Source: Opitutus sp. (lineage in GTDB: Bacteria; Verrucomicrobiota; Verrucomicrobiia; Opitutales; Opitutaceae). Taken from it: 64,000 nucleotides of DNA. Location: the NCBI GenBank assembly GCA_009695305.1, contig SIBG01000008.1, positions 1-64,000 of the forward strand. Direction: 5' to 3'. Shown piece after piece: positions 53,371 through 64,000 of the stretch (position 1 is its first letter; each line of letters starts with the position of its first letter). The position numbers were made by a program, and so were the translations under genes. The notes under the pieces were generated by a model. That model was given only the letters and a program-made list of their open reading frames with translations, made no database searches and was not told the DNA's origin.

Positions 53371-55011
53371 ATGTCGCCCGCTCAAGAAATCGCCCGCCGT
53401 CGCACCTTCGCGATCATCTCGCACCCTGATGCGGGCAAGACCACGCTGACCGAAAAGTTTCTGCTCTACGGTAACGCCATCCACCTCGCCGGCGCCGTCA
53501 CCGCGCGTAAAAATCAGCGCGCCACCGCCTCCGACTGGATGGAACTCGAGAAACAGCGCGGCATCTCCATCAGTTCGACCGTCCTCCAGTTCGACTACGC
53601 CGGTTACGCCGTCAACCTCCTCGACACCCCGGGCCACAAGGATTTTTCCGAGGACACCTACCGCGTCCTCACCGCCGTTGATGCGGTCATCATGGTCATC
53701 GACGCCGCGAAAGGCATCGAGGCGCAGACCCGCAAGCTCTTCGAAGTCTGCCGCCGCCGCGGAGTGCCGATCTTCACGTTCATGAACAAGTGCGACCGCC
53801 CGACGCGCAATCCGCTCGAGCTGCTCGACGAACTCGAGACCGTCCTCGGCCTCCAGTCCTCGCCGGTCATCTGGCCGCTCGGCAACGGCCCGCAGTTCAA
53901 GGGCGTCTTCGATCGCCGCACGCGCCAGGTCCACCTGTTCGAGCGCGTCCCCGGTGGCGCGTTTCAGGCGCCGGTCAACGTCACCTCCCTCGACGACGAT
54001 GCGGTTCGGGCGAAACTCGACGATGACACCTACGCGACCGTGAAGGAGCAGCTCGAAATGCTCGACGGCGCCGGCCATGCCTTTGATCTCACCGCGGTCC
54101 GGGCCGGCCAGCAGACGCCCGTCTATTTCGGCAGCGCCGTGAATAATTTCGGCATCCAACTCCTGCTCGACGGCTTTCTCCACGACTCCGTCCCGCCGGC
54201 ACCGCGCCAGTCCGTCACGGTGGGAGGGGCGTTACGCCCCGACGAACCCGCTCGCGAAATCCCAGTCACGCACCCGAAATTTTCCGGCTTCGTTTTCAAA
54301 ATCCAGGCCAACATGGATCCGAAGCACCGCGACCGCATCGCGTTTCTCCGCGTGTGCTCCGGCAAATTCGACCGCGATATGAGCGTCCTCCACGCGCAGA
54401 CCGGCCGCACCGTCCGCCTGTCGTCGTCGCACAAACTCTTCGGCCAGGAACGCGAAACCGTCGACGAAGCCTGGCCCGGCGACGTGATCGGTCTCGTCGG
54501 CCACGACTCCTTCCACATCGGCGACACGCTGACCGAGGACAAGGCGATCAGCTACGACGAAATCCCGCGTTTCCCACCCGAGGTTTTCACCTTCATCGCG
54601 AACCCGGTTCCCGCCGACGCGAAAAAATTCCGCGCCGGTCTCGAGCAGCTCCTGCAGGAAGGCGTCGTGCAATCGATCACGCTGCGCGCCGGCATGACGA
54701 CCTCGACGCTCCTCGCCGCGGTCGGCCCACTACAATTCGAAGTCGTGCAGTTCCGCCTTCAGAGCGAATACAACGCCGCCTCGCGCCTCGATCCCTCGCC
54801 GTGGACCATCATGAAGTGGCTCGCGCCCGCGGTCGCCGATGCGAAGCTCCCCGATGTCACGCGTTTCATCGTCGCCAGTGGGGTCGCCTTTGCGACCGAC
54901 AAGCTCGGCCATCCCGTAGGCCTGTTCCCGAACGAATGGACGATGCGTTATTTCCTCGAGAAAAACCCCGAGGTAAAACTCCACGATCTCCCGTTGGAGC
55001 AGACGAAATAG
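53371..55011 (+). CDS. prfC: Peptide chain release factor 3 with repeat-derived insert
   Basis: RF3 is a GTPase that recycles RF1/RF2 from the ribosome. The 546-residue protein has the G domain (IISHPDAGKTTLTEK, LLDTPGHKDFSEDT, FMNKCDRP) and KFSGFVFKIQANMDPKHRDR of domain II. ATG 53371 is chosen; the tracked frame begins far upstream in the DUF3052 gene. Residues 284-291 (VGGALRPD) lie in the linker between G and beta domains and are encoded by a 24-bp hairpin matching the intergenic family B palindrome. The linker is about nine residues longer than in E. coli RF3. The rest is complete. Confidence 0.95.
   Translation: MSPAQEIARRRTFAIISHPDAGKTTLTEKFLLYGNAIHLAGAVTARKNQRATASDWMELEKQRGISISSTVLQFDYAGYAVNLLDTPGHKDFSEDTYRVLTAVDAVIMVIDAAKGIEAQTRKLFEVCRRRGVPIFTFMNKCDRPTRNPLELLDELETVLGLQSSPVIWPLGNGPQFKGVFDRRTRQVHLFERVPGGAFQAPVNVTSLDDDAVRAKLDDDTYATVKEQLEMLDGAGHAFDLTAVRAGQQTPVYFGSAVNNFGIQLLLDGFLHDSVPPAPRQSVTVGGALRPDEPAREIPVTHPKFSGFVFKIQANMDPKHRDRIAFLRVCSGKFDRDMSVLHAQTGRTVRLSSSHKLFGQERETVDEAWPGDVIGLVGHDSFHIGDTLTEDKAISYDEIPRFPPEVFTFIANPVPADAKKFRAGLEQLLQEGVVQSITLRAGMTTSTLLAAVGPLQFEVVQFRLQSEYNAASRLDPSPWTIMKWLAPAVADAKLPDVTRFIVASGVAFATDKLGHPVGLFPNEWTMRYFLEKNPEVKLHDLPLEQTK
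54220..54243. repeat. Family B repeat fragment inside prfC
   Basis: GTGGGAGGGGCGTTACGCCC plus CGAC forms a 6-bp perfect stem (GGGGCG/CGCCCC). It shares both flanks (GTGGGAGGGGC and GCCCCGAC) with the palindrome at 24186-24262. It covers exactly eight codons in phase. Confidence 0.7.
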
Positions 55012-55018
55012 CTCGAAT

Positions 55019-55045
55019 GGTGGAGCGAGTTGACCTCAACCCGCT
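55019..55045. repeat. Hairpin repeat, family E, after prfC
   Basis: GGTGGAGCGAGTTGACCTCA and the following AACCCGCT match the element at 9587 almost base for base. The stem has one mismatch. It starts 8 bp after the prfC stop and precedes the YdeI-like gene. Confidence 0.7.
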
Positions 55046-55115
55046 GCGGAATTATGCTCTGGTTCGCCTCACGAAGAATCCCCGCGCATTCTCATCGCAG
55101 CTGCAAATCGAAACC

Positions 55116-55673
55116 GTGAACGTCATCCACTTTGAGTCCGCCGCCGCGTTCCGCCGTTGGCTCGAGCAAAATCAAGCCACGGCCACCGCACTCCAAGTCG
55201 GTTTCTACAAGATGGCCTCCGGGCGCGGTGGCCTCACTTACCAGGAGGCGGTCGACGAAGCCCTCTGTTTCGGCTGGATCGACGGCATCGTCCGGAAAAT
55301 CGACGCCGACCGATACACGCACCGTTTCACGCCGCGCAAACCGGGCAGCCATTGGAGCAACCTCAACGTCCGCCATGTCGCCCGCCTCACCGCCGCCGGC
55401 CGGATGCACGCCGCCGGCCTCGCCGCCTTGGCCGGCCGCGCGGCGGGAAAAACCGGGTTGGCGTCGTATGAGCAGCCCGCGAAAAACCTCCCGCCGGCCG
55501 ACGCGAAGCAATTTCGCGCCAACCGGCCGGCGTGGAAGTTTTTCACGACGCAGGCGCCGTGGTATCAACGCCTCGCGATCCACAAAATCGTCAGCCCGAA
55601 ACAGGCCGCCACCCGCCAACGCTGGCTCGCCCGCATCATCGCGGCCTCGGCCGTGCACCGGCGTTTTCCGTGA
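55116..55673 (+). CDS. YdeI/OmpD-associated family protein
   Basis: The 185-residue protein fits the YdeI family (DUF1801-related bacteriocin-protection type): a start VNVIHFESAAAFRRWLEQN, then LTYQEAVDEALCFGWIDGIVRKIDADRYTHRF and PRKPGSHWS, a characteristic block. The C-terminus has helices typical of the family (WKFFTTQAPWYQRLAIHKIV). GTG 55116 is the best start by family length; the tracked frame opens far upstream within prfC. Function is unknown. Gene lies between a family E repeat and dacA-like gene. Confidence 0.82.
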   Translation: MNVIHFESAAAFRRWLEQNQATATALQVGFYKMASGRGGLTYQEAVDEALCFGWIDGIVRKIDADRYTHRFTPRKPGSHWSNLNVRHVARLTAAGRMHAAGLAALAGRAAGKTGLASYEQPAKNLPPADAKQFRANRPAWKFFTTQAPWYQRLAIHKIVSPKQAATRQRWLARIIAASAVHRRFP

Positions 55674-55725
55674 GCGGCGCGCGTTTCGACTCGCCCCGCG
55701 GAAAACAAATCTCTTGCTCGCCCCC

Positions 55726-56739
55726 ATGATTTTTTCGCGCCCACTGCCCGCCGTGATTTTGTTCGCCACCCTCGGGTCCGTGGCCCTGGCCGCCACCCCG
55801 GTCCGCGCCAAACCCACGCGCCCCACCACGCCCGCTGACTCCACCGCCTACAAGGCCGCCATCATCACCGACGCCGCCACCGGCAACACGTTGTTCGAGG
55901 ATCGCGCCGACAACGTCAGTCCGCCCGCGAGCATGACGAAGCTGATGACCTTCGCGGTGCTCCACGACAAACTCGCCAGTGGGGCCGTCACCCTCGATCA
56001 GGCCGTCCGCATCACTGACGCCGATGCGAAAATCGGCGGCTCGCAGGTCTACCTCGATCCGCGCGAGACGTTTCCCGTCGAAGAACTCGTTTATGCAATG
56101 ATGATCCATTCGGCCAACGACGCCGCCCACGCGCTCGCGCGCACCGCGGCCGGCTCGATCGACGCCTTCGTCGAGTTGATGAACACCAAGGCCCGCGAGC
56201 TTGGCATGACGCACACCACTTTCCACACGCCGCACGGCCTCCCGCCCGCCACCCGCCGCGCGGAGGAAGGCGATCTCACTACGCCACGAGATTTCGCCCT
56301 GCTCGCCCGCTATCTCGTCCAAAAAACGAACGTCTTAAAATACTCCTCCATCCGCACGCGCTCCTTCGGGGCCGGCGTGCGCGCCAAGCCCTTCGACCTG
56401 ACCAATAGCGACCATCTCATCGGCCGCGTCGCCGGCGTCGACGGCCTGAAGACCGGCTTCACCAACGGCGCTGGTTTCTGCCTGACGGCGACAGCGCTGC
56501 GCAACGGTCGCCGCGTCATCGTGGTTCTCATGGGTGCCCCGGAGTCCAAGGTCCGCGACCTCAAGGTCACCGAGCTGCTCGACCGCGGATTCGCTGCGCT
56601 GCCGGTCGGTGGCCCGGCCTTCGCCGCCGCGGAATCCTCTCCCATCGCCGCCGCGCCGCTGCCCGCTCCTACTGCGAAAGCGGCCAAACCCGACGCCGGC
56701 CCCGCGATCAAGTTCTCAATTCCGCCGGCGAAAAGGTAG
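55726..56739 (+). CDS. D-alanyl-D-alanine carboxypeptidase (PBP5/6 type)
   Basis: This periplasmic DD-carboxypeptidase trims pentapeptide stems of peptidoglycan. The 337-residue protein has a signal peptide (LPAVILFATLGSVALAATPVRA) and the three penicillin-binding motifs: SxxK in PPASMTKLMT, SxN in MMIHSANDAAHAL, and KTG in DGLKTGFTNGAGFC. The C-terminal region is Ala/Pro-rich (APLPAPTAKAAKPDAG) and lacks the amphipathic membrane anchor of E. coli PBP5. ATG 55726 is chosen since the earlier frame covers the YdeI-like gene. The TAG stop is inside a family A repeat arm. Confidence 0.9.
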   Translation: MIFSRPLPAVILFATLGSVALAATPVRAKPTRPTTPADSTAYKAAIITDAATGNTLFEDRADNVSPPASMTKLMTFAVLHDKLASGAVTLDQAVRITDADAKIGGSQVYLDPRETFPVEELVYAMMIHSANDAAHALARTAAGSIDAFVELMNTKARELGMTHTTFHTPHGLPPATRRAEEGDLTTPRDFALLARYLVQKTNVLKYSSIRTRSFGAGVRAKPFDLTNSDHLIGRVAGVDGLKTGFTNGAGFCLTATALRNGRRVIVVLMGAPESKVRDLKVTELLDRGFAALPVGGPAFAAAESSPIAAAPLPAPTAKAAKPDAGPAIKFSIPPAKR

Positions 56740-56893
56740 GGCGCGTTATCCCTAATACCAACGTCTGTTAATATTTGGATTGTCATGGCGAGGAGCGAAG
56801 CGACGAAGCCATCCAGCTGGATCGCCACGGCGCGCTTCGCGCACCTCGCGATGACAAAAGTCTAATTCACAACAGCCGGAGGTATAACGCGCC
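56736..56893. repeat. Nested palindromic repeats after the carboxypeptidase gene
   Basis: An outer family A-like pair (GTAGGGCGCGTTATCCCTAA from 56736 and, in reverse complement, GGCGCGTTATACCT from 56893) encloses a family D palindrome at 56780-56857 (ends TTGTCATGGCGAGG and CCTCGCGATGACAA). This looks like one mobile palindrome inserted in another. The region is otherwise gene free. Confidence 0.7.
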
Positions 56894-56941
56894 GCTCAGG
56901 ATTTTCGCGCGGGTTGAGTCGGCGGATTAAAAATAGTCCGT

Positions 56942-57661
56942 CTACCGCTCGAGCACGAGCACCAGCACGCCCAACCCGGTAAACAGCACCCCAAGCAGGC
57001 CGGCCTCGTAGCGCTCGAAGAATTTTACCTTGAAGCGTTCCAGCCCGTGCAATGCCAGGGAGGTGAACAACAACATCGCGGCCAGCGCCGCCACCGCGAG
57101 AATCGCGCTGAGGGTGAAGAATCCCATCCGGCCAAACTTAACGCCCGCGAGGTAAATGGGCAGAAAGCCTTCGCACGGAGACAAGGTGAGCATCAGGAAC
57201 AATCCGCCCACCGCGGCCCGGTCGCCGCTCGTCGCCGACACGAGGGCGGTGTCCTTCAGTTCCTCGTCCCAATGCGTATGGTCCTGCTCGTGCCCGCAGT
57301 GCTCACTCACATGATGATGCCCACCGGGGACCGGATGATGGCAGATGCCGCCGCCGCGCCATTGCCGCCAGAAATAAAGCAAGCCCATCGCGCCCAGAAA
57401 TCCCGCGGCGACCCACGGAAACGCCGCGCCCACCCGTTCATCGAGTTTGAAACCAAACCACGCAATCACCAGGCCAAGCAGGCTCGTCAACGCCACGTGC
57501 CCCGCGCCGGCCAGCGCCACGACCCCGAGCGTCTTGGCGTGCGACCATCCCCGCGCCCGCGACACGAGCACGAACGGCAGCCAGTGCGTCGGAATCGCCG
57601 CATGAAAGAACGCCACGGTAAAGCCGGTCGCGGCGATGGTCGAGAGAGCGGTGGAGTTCAT
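56942..57661 (-). CDS. His-rich polytopic membrane protein, possible metal transporter
   Basis: The 239-residue protein has six or so transmembrane segments (e.g. HVALTSLLGLVIAWFGF, FPWVAAGFLGAMGLLYFW, LSAILAVAALAAMLLFTSLAL, LLGVLFTGLGVLVLVLE). A cytoplasmic or periplasmic loop at about 108-140 is rich in His and Cys (ICHHPVPGGHHHVSEHCGHE). Histidines also lie in HAAIPTHWLPF. Such layouts occur in NicO/RcnA-like nickel-cobalt and UreH-like transporters, but the defining motifs are not fully matched. ATG 57661 (MNSTALS) is preferred to the earlier start. It is divergent from hemF. Confidence 0.55.
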   Translation of the reverse strand: MNSTALSTIAATGFTVAFFHAAIPTHWLPFVLVSRARGWSHAKTLGVVALAGAGHVALTSLLGLVIAWFGFKLDERVGAAFPWVAAGFLGAMGLLYFWRQWRGGGICHHPVPGGHHHVSEHCGHEQDHTHWDEELKDTALVSATSGDRAAVGGLFLMLTLSPCEGFLPIYLAGVKFGRMGFFTLSAILAVAALAAMLLFTSLALHGLERFKVKFFERYEAGLLGVLFTGLGVLVLVLER

Positions 57662-57708
57662 GCAGGGCCGTAGAGGCAGCACACCACCTGCGGCCCTGTC
57701 GAACGTGA

Positions 57709-59783
<2,075 letters not shown>

Positions 59784-59847
59784 TCGCCACCAACGACGCC
59801 AGAAACCCAAAAGGTGCTCAGCTCGGTCTGCCTCCTGCGCGTATCCT

Positions 59848-61227
59848 GTGCCTACTGTGGCTCATCCTGATCCAAAATCCATCGCCGTCCTCGGAGCCGG
59901 TGTCACCGGCCTCACCGCCGCCCACCGGCTCGTGCAACTCGGCCATCGCGTCCGCCTTTTTGAGGCGACCGGTCGCGTCGGCGGCGCCGTCCGCACTGAG
60001 CGCACCGCCGGCTGGCTCATCGAAGGCGGCCCCAACTCCCTCCTCTCCGGCGAGCCCGCGCTGGCCACCCTGGTCGCCGAACTCGGCCTCGGCGCCGAGC
60101 TCGTCCCGGCCAATCCCGCCGCCAAAAACCGCTACCTCGTCCGCCGCGGCCGCCTCGTCGCCGCTCCGGGATCACCGCCGGCGTTAGTCGCCTCATCACT
60201 GTTTTCCGCCGGCGCGAAATTTCGGCTGCTCACTGAAATTTTCTTTCGCCGGAAACTCCGCCCGAGCGATGTCAGTCTGGAAGACTTCGTCCGCGACCAC
60301 TTCGGCCAGGAACTGGTCGACTACGGGCTCAACCCGTTCGTCGCGGGGGTCTATGCTGGTAACCCCCAAAAACTTTCCGCCCGCCATTCGTTCCCCCAGC
60401 TATGGGAAATTGAGCGGACGCATGGCTCGATCATCCGCGGCCAGCTCGCCGCCGCGAAAGCGCGAAAGAGCCGCGACGAACCGCGCGGCGGCATCCTCTC
60501 GTTTCGGCGCGGCCTGCAAATCCTGCCCGACGCCCTGGCCGCCCGCCTCCCCGCCGGCACGCTCGCGCTCCACGCCCGCCTCGAGGCGCTCCTGCCCGGT
60601 GCGCAGTGGAGCGTCATCTGGCACGACGGCACCAGCGCGCACACGGAAAATTTCGATACCGTTGTCGCCGCACTCCCCGCGTCCGCTCTGGCGCAGCTCC
60701 GCTTCGGCGCCCACGGCGAGCGCCCGCTCGCCTCGCTCGACGCCATCGAGCATCCCCCGGTCTCTTCGCTCTTTCTCGGCTACCGCCGCGAGCAGGTCGC
60801 CCATCCCCTCGACGGTTTCGGCGTGCTCGTGCCCGCCGTGGAACAGCGGTCGGTCCTCGGGGTGCTGTTTTCTTCGAGCCTCTTTGCGGGCCGCGCGCCC
60901 GACGGCCACGTCGCCCTGACGGTGATGATTGGCGGCATGCGCCAGCCCGAACTCGCCCGCCTCTCCCCGGAAAAACTTCTCGCCGCCATCGAGCCGGATT
61001 TGCGCGAGTTGCTCGGCGTCAGCGGCCCGCCGGTTTTTTCCCGCCACACGTTCTGGCCGCGCGCGATTCCGCAATACCACCTCGGCCACGAGCGCCACCT
61101 CGAAACCATGGCCGCCTGCGAACGCGCTTACGCCGGTTTTTTGCTCGGCGGTCAGGCGCGCGACGGCATCGCGCTCCCCGCCTGCCTCGCCGCCGGCGAA
61201 AAGCTCGCCGCGCGCGCCTCCGCGTAA
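59848..61227 (+). CDS. hemY: Protoporphyrinogen oxidase, HemY/HemG FAD type
   Basis: This FAD-dependent enzyme oxidises protoporphyrinogen IX to protoporphyrin IX. The 459-residue protein starts with the dinucleotide motif IAVLGAGVTGLTAAHRLVQLG and continues with FEATGRVGGAVRTER and GWLIEGGPNSLL. C-terminal HFIGG-like sequence (FLLGGQARDGIALPACLAAG) is the FAD-binding end. The GTG at 59848 or 59857 are both possible starts. It follows hemE by 64 bp. Confidence 0.93.
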   Translation: MPTVAHPDPKSIAVLGAGVTGLTAAHRLVQLGHRVRLFEATGRVGGAVRTERTAGWLIEGGPNSLLSGEPALATLVAELGLGAELVPANPAAKNRYLVRRGRLVAAPGSPPALVASSLFSAGAKFRLLTEIFFRRKLRPSDVSLEDFVRDHFGQELVDYGLNPFVAGVYAGNPQKLSARHSFPQLWEIERTHGSIIRGQLAAAKARKSRDEPRGGILSFRRGLQILPDALAARLPAGTLALHARLEALLPGAQWSVIWHDGTSAHTENFDTVVAALPASALAQLRFGAHGERPLASLDAIEHPPVSSLFLGYRREQVAHPLDGFGVLVPAVEQRSVLGVLFSSSLFAGRAPDGHVALTVMIGGMRQPELARLSPEKLLAAIEPDLRELLGVSGPPVFSRHTFWPRAIPQYHLGHERHLETMAACERAYAGFLLGGQARDGIALPACLAAGEKLAARASA

Positions 61228-61330
61228 GGCGTCGGTCCGGCTGATGCTGGGTTTCCCAACCTTCGGGGAGGCGATTTGACGTCTACCAATCCGACGCCCG
61301 GCGGTCAGGATTTTCGCCCTGAAGCCGCCC

Positions 61331-61358
61331 TTGACTCCCCTCCCACCGGACCTAGCCT
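61331..61358 (+). promoter_or_regulatory. Possible sigma-70 promoter of ileS
   Basis: TTGACT and TAGCCT are spaced by 16 bp, ending 18 bp before the ileS start codon. The -10 match is weak and the leader would be short. Confidence 0.3.
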
Positions 61359-61376
61359 CGCCCACTTTTCTTCGGA

Positions 61377-64000
61377 ATGGCCCAAGACCTGAAAGACACT
61401 CTGCAGCTCCCAAAAACGGATTTCCCGATGCGCGCCGGACTCGCGCAACGCGAACCCGGCCGCGTGGCGCACTGGGAAAAACTCGGCCTCTACGCCGCCC
61501 TGCAGCAGAAGCGCGCCGCCGCCCAGGCCCCGGTCTTTGTGCTGCACGACGGCCCGCCCTTCACCAACGGCGACGTCCACATCGGCACCGCACTCAACAA
61601 GGTCCTCAAGGATCTGATCAACCGCTACAAGACGATGCGCGGCTTCCGCACGCCCTATGTCCCCGGCTGGGACTGCCACGGCCTGCCCATCGAGCAAAAG
61701 GTCACTCAAGAGCTGCGCGAAAAAAACGAAACCGTCTCGACCGCCGGACTGCGGGCGAAGTGCGATGCTTTTTCCGAAACCTGGATCGCGAAGCAGACGG
61801 TGCAATTCAAGCGCCTCGGCATCCTCGCCGATTGGAAAAGCGAATATAAGACGAAGGCACCCGCCTTCGAAGCCGATATCGTCCGCACCTTCGCCGCCTT
61901 CGTTGAAAATGGCCTGGTCTATCGCAGCAAAAAACCCGTTTATTGGAGCATCCCCTTCGAGACCGCCCTCGCCGAGGCCGAAATCGAATACCGGGATCAC
62001 ACCGCGATCGCCATCTGGGTGAAGTTCGCCGTGCCCACGGCCGAGGCGGAAAAATTCGGCCTCCCCGCGGATAAACCACTCTTCATCGTAATTTGGACGA
62101 CGACGCCGTGGACCATTCCCGCGAACCTCGCGATCGCACTTCATCCGGACGTCGACTACGTCATCGCCGATCTCGGTGCGGAGCGGATCATCGTCGCCGG
62201 CGCGTTGCTGGAGTCGGTCCTGAAAGCCGCGAAAATCGAAACCCGACCCGCGATCGCCCAGGCCGTCAAAGGCGCCGTGCTTGAGCACCTCGCGGCGCGG
62301 CACCCGTTCATCAACCGCGCCGCACCCATCGTTCTGGCCGATTATGTCACCACCGATAGCGGCACCGGCGCGGTCCACACCGCGCCCGGCCATGGCGCGG
62401 ATGACTATCTCACCGGCCTGAAATACAAATTGGAAATTTACTGTCCGGTCGGCGATGATGGTCGTTACCTCGACGACGGCCGAATTCCCGCCGATCTCGT
62501 TGGACTAACGACGCTGGAGACGGTCGAGGATCTCGCCGCTAAAAAACCCGCGCCCGCCAACCTCGCCGTCCTGAAATTGCTCGCCGCCACCGGTGCGCTC
62601 CTCGCCAAAGCGAAATATCCCCACAGCTACCCGCATTGCTGGCGCTCCAAGACGCCCATCATTTTTCGCGCGGTGGACCAGTGGTTTGTCTCACTCGACA
62701 AAAACGAGACGCGCGCCACCGCCCTCACTGCAGTGGGTCAGGTCCAGTGGATCCCCGCCTGGGGCGCAGCGCGTATCCGCGGCGCCGTCGAGACGCGACC
62801 CGACTGGTGCATCAGCCGCCAGCGCTCGTGGGGCGTGCCGATTCCCGCGTTCTTCGATGCGAAAAAAATCGCCTACCTCGACGCCGGCGTCGCCCGGGCC
62901 GTCGCCGCCAAGCTCGAAAAGCTTGGCACCAATTTCTGGTATGACGCCACGCCCGCCCAAATCCTCGAGGGCGTGACGCTGCCCGCCGGCTGGCCCGCGC
63001 CGACCGAGCTGACCGGTGGCCGCGACACCCTTGACGTGTGGATCGATTCCGGTTCGTCCCATGCCGCCGTGCTCCAGCGCGGCCAAGGCGGCACGCAGTG
63101 GCCCGCCGATCTTTACCTCGAGGGCAGCGACCAGCACCGCGGTTGGTTTCAATCGGCACTCTGGACGAGCGTCATCGCCTACGGCGCCGCGCCCTACCGG
63201 GCGGTCCTGACGCACGGCTTCATCGTCGATCAGGAGCGCAACAAAATTTCCAAGAGCAGCACCTACGAAAAACCGCAGACGAGCGATGCCTACGTCGCCG
63301 AATACGGCGCCGATGTCATCCGGCTGTGGATCGCCTCGCAGGATTTTCGCGACGACCTCCCCATCTCGAAGGAAATTCTCTCGCACGTCGGCGAAACCTA
63401 CCGGCTCACGCGCAACACCCTTCGCTACCAGATCTCGAACCTCTTCGACTTCGACCCACCGCGCGACACCGTGCCCGTCGAGCAGTTGGATACCCTCGAC
63501 CGCTGGGCCCTGCACCAGACCGCCACGCTCATCCGCGACTGCACCGCCGCCTATGAGGCCTATGAGTTCCACCGCGTTTACCAGCTCTGCAACCAGTTCT
63601 GCTCCGTCACGCTGTCGGCCACGTATCACGACATCTTGAAGGATCGCCTCTACACGCTCGGCACGAACTCCCCGCTCCGCCGCTCCTCGCAGACGGCGAT
63701 TCACCACATCTTCCACGCGCTCGTGCGCCTGCTCGCGCCCGTGCTCACCTTCACCACCGACGAAGCCTGGGCTTACGCCACGACGAAGACGGAATACTGC
63801 CCTGACTCCATCCACCTTCAGGATTGGCCCGTCGCGCCGGCCGCGTGGACCGACCCCGTCATCGAGTCCGACGTCGCCGAACTCCTCAAACTTCGCGGGC
63901 GGATTAACGAAGCCATCGAGCCGCTGCGCGCCGGCGGGAAACTGGGAAAATCGTTGGACGCCCACGTGGTGATCGGCCGCCCAACGCCGAATTCGCCGTC
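61377..64000 (+). CDS. ileS: Isoleucine-tRNA ligase, 3' end outside window
   Basis: IleS charges tRNA-Ile. At least 874 codons are present and the frame is open at the window edge, so the gene continues. It is missing from the ORF track because no stop is reached. It starts MAQDLKDTLQLPKTDFPMRA. The class I HIGH-type motif is in FTNGDVHIGTALNK, followed by the YVPGWDCHGLPIE block. The editing domain carries LFIVIWTTTPWTIPANLA and TDSGTGAVHTAPGHGADD. The KMSKS-type loop is NKISKSSTYEKPQT. The anticodon-binding helices follow (FHRVYQLCNQFCSVTLSATY). Confidence 0.95.
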   Translation, partial: MAQDLKDTLQLPKTDFPMRAGLAQREPGRVAHWEKLGLYAALQQKRAAAQAPVFVLHDGPPFTNGDVHIGTALNKVLKDLINRYKTMRGFRTPYVPGWDCHGLPIEQKVTQELREKNETVSTAGLRAKCDAFSETWIAKQTVQFKRLGILADWKSEYKTKAPAFEADIVRTFAAFVENGLVYRSKKPVYWSIPFETALAEAEIEYRDHTAIAIWVKFAVPTAEAEKFGLPADKPLFIVIWTTTPWTIPANLAIALHPDVDYVIADLGAERIIVAGALLESVLKAAKIETRPAIAQAVKGAVLEHLAARHPFINRAAPIVLADYVTTDSGTGAVHTAPGHGADDYLTGLKYKLEIYCPVGDDGRYLDDGRIPADLVGLTTLETVEDLAAKKPAPANLAVLKLLAATGALLAKAKYPHSYPHCWRSKTPIIFRAVDQWFVSLDKNETRATALTAVGQVQWIPAWGAARIRGAVETRPDWCISRQRSWGVPIPAFFDAKKIAYLDAGVARAVAAKLEKLGTNFWYDATPAQILEGVTLPAGWPAPTELTGGRDTLDVWIDSGSSHAAVLQRGQGGTQWPADLYLEGSDQHRGWFQSALWTSVIAYGAAPYRAVLTHGFIVDQERNKISKSSTYEKPQTSDAYVAEYGADVIRLWIASQDFRDDLPISKEILSHVGETYRLTRNTLRYQISNLFDFDPPRDTVPVEQLDTLDRWALHQTATLIRDCTAAYEAYEFHRVYQLCNQFCSVTLSATYHDILKDRLYTLGTNSPLRRSSQTAIHHIFHALVRLLAPVLTFTTDEAWAYATTKTEYCPDSIHLQDWPVAPAAWTDPVIESDVAELLKLRGRINEAIEPLRAGGKLGKSLDAHVVIGRPTPNSP

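Overview
The window is about 64 kb of high-GC, gene-dense bacterial chromosome. It most resembles a Verrucomicrobiota genome of the Opitutaceae type. This placement is inference from gene content, not from a search. The supporting traits are a double-length tandem UvrA (also known from Chlamydiae), an exosortase fused to an EpsI domain, LpxI for lipid A (Gram-negative), an mcsA-mcsB-clpC cluster, a prepilin-like protein with a verrucomicrobial look, a CBS/DRTGG family II pyrophosphatase, and many short palindromic repeats. I see no rRNA, tRNA, CRISPR array, prophage, intact insertion sequence or replication origin. No gene-free gap exceeds about 300 bp.

Layout. 0-11 kb: lpxI, a DUF151 nuclease-like protein, dus, a secreted S9 peptidase, sufT, sppA, a widely conserved protein of unknown role, a DUF4336 protein and a dapF-like epimerase lacking both catalytic cysteines. 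11-17 kb: a family 2 glycosyltransferase, then a probable exosortase unit (Cys-rich/TPR-like membrane protein, exosortase-EpsI fusion, 30-residue membrane peptide), then an ECF sigma factor with an RskA-type anti-sigma factor. 17-24 kb: fabV, a decayed GH42 beta-galactosidase remnant next to a palindromic repeat, dtd, a DPP-IV-like S9 peptidase, trhO, an SDR and exbB-exbD. 24-29 kb: leuC-leuD, a divergent LysR regulator and a secreted transglutaminase-like protein. 29-35 kb: mcsA-mcsB-clpC (protein arginine phosphorylation and proteolysis), a branched-chain aminotransferase and a pseudopilin. 35-47 kb: a Mn-dependent pyrophosphatase, lpd, a small membrane protein, a GT4 glycosyltransferase, a DeoR regulator and the tandem uvrA. 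47-53 kb: two single-domain response regulators, an unusual ankyrin-type repeat protein, eno, a periplasmic coiled-coil protein, an rRNA methyltransferase, two tiny membrane proteins and a DUF3052 protein. 53-64 kb: prfC, a YdeI-like protein, a DacA-type carboxypeptidase, a His-rich membrane protein, hemF-hemE-hemY, and ileS, which runs off the end.

The most striking feature is the repeat landscape. Several families of short palindromes occur, and at least three copies sit inside conserved housekeeping genes (dus, the rRNA methyltransferase and prfC). In each case the reading frame is preserved and the element adds residues at a likely linker. Other copies begin at, and supply, the TAG stop codon of the upstream gene. 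Short heptamer tandem repeats also lie inside uvrA and the anti-sigma gene. This resembles the in-frame palindromic elements described in Rickettsia, but in an unrelated lineage.
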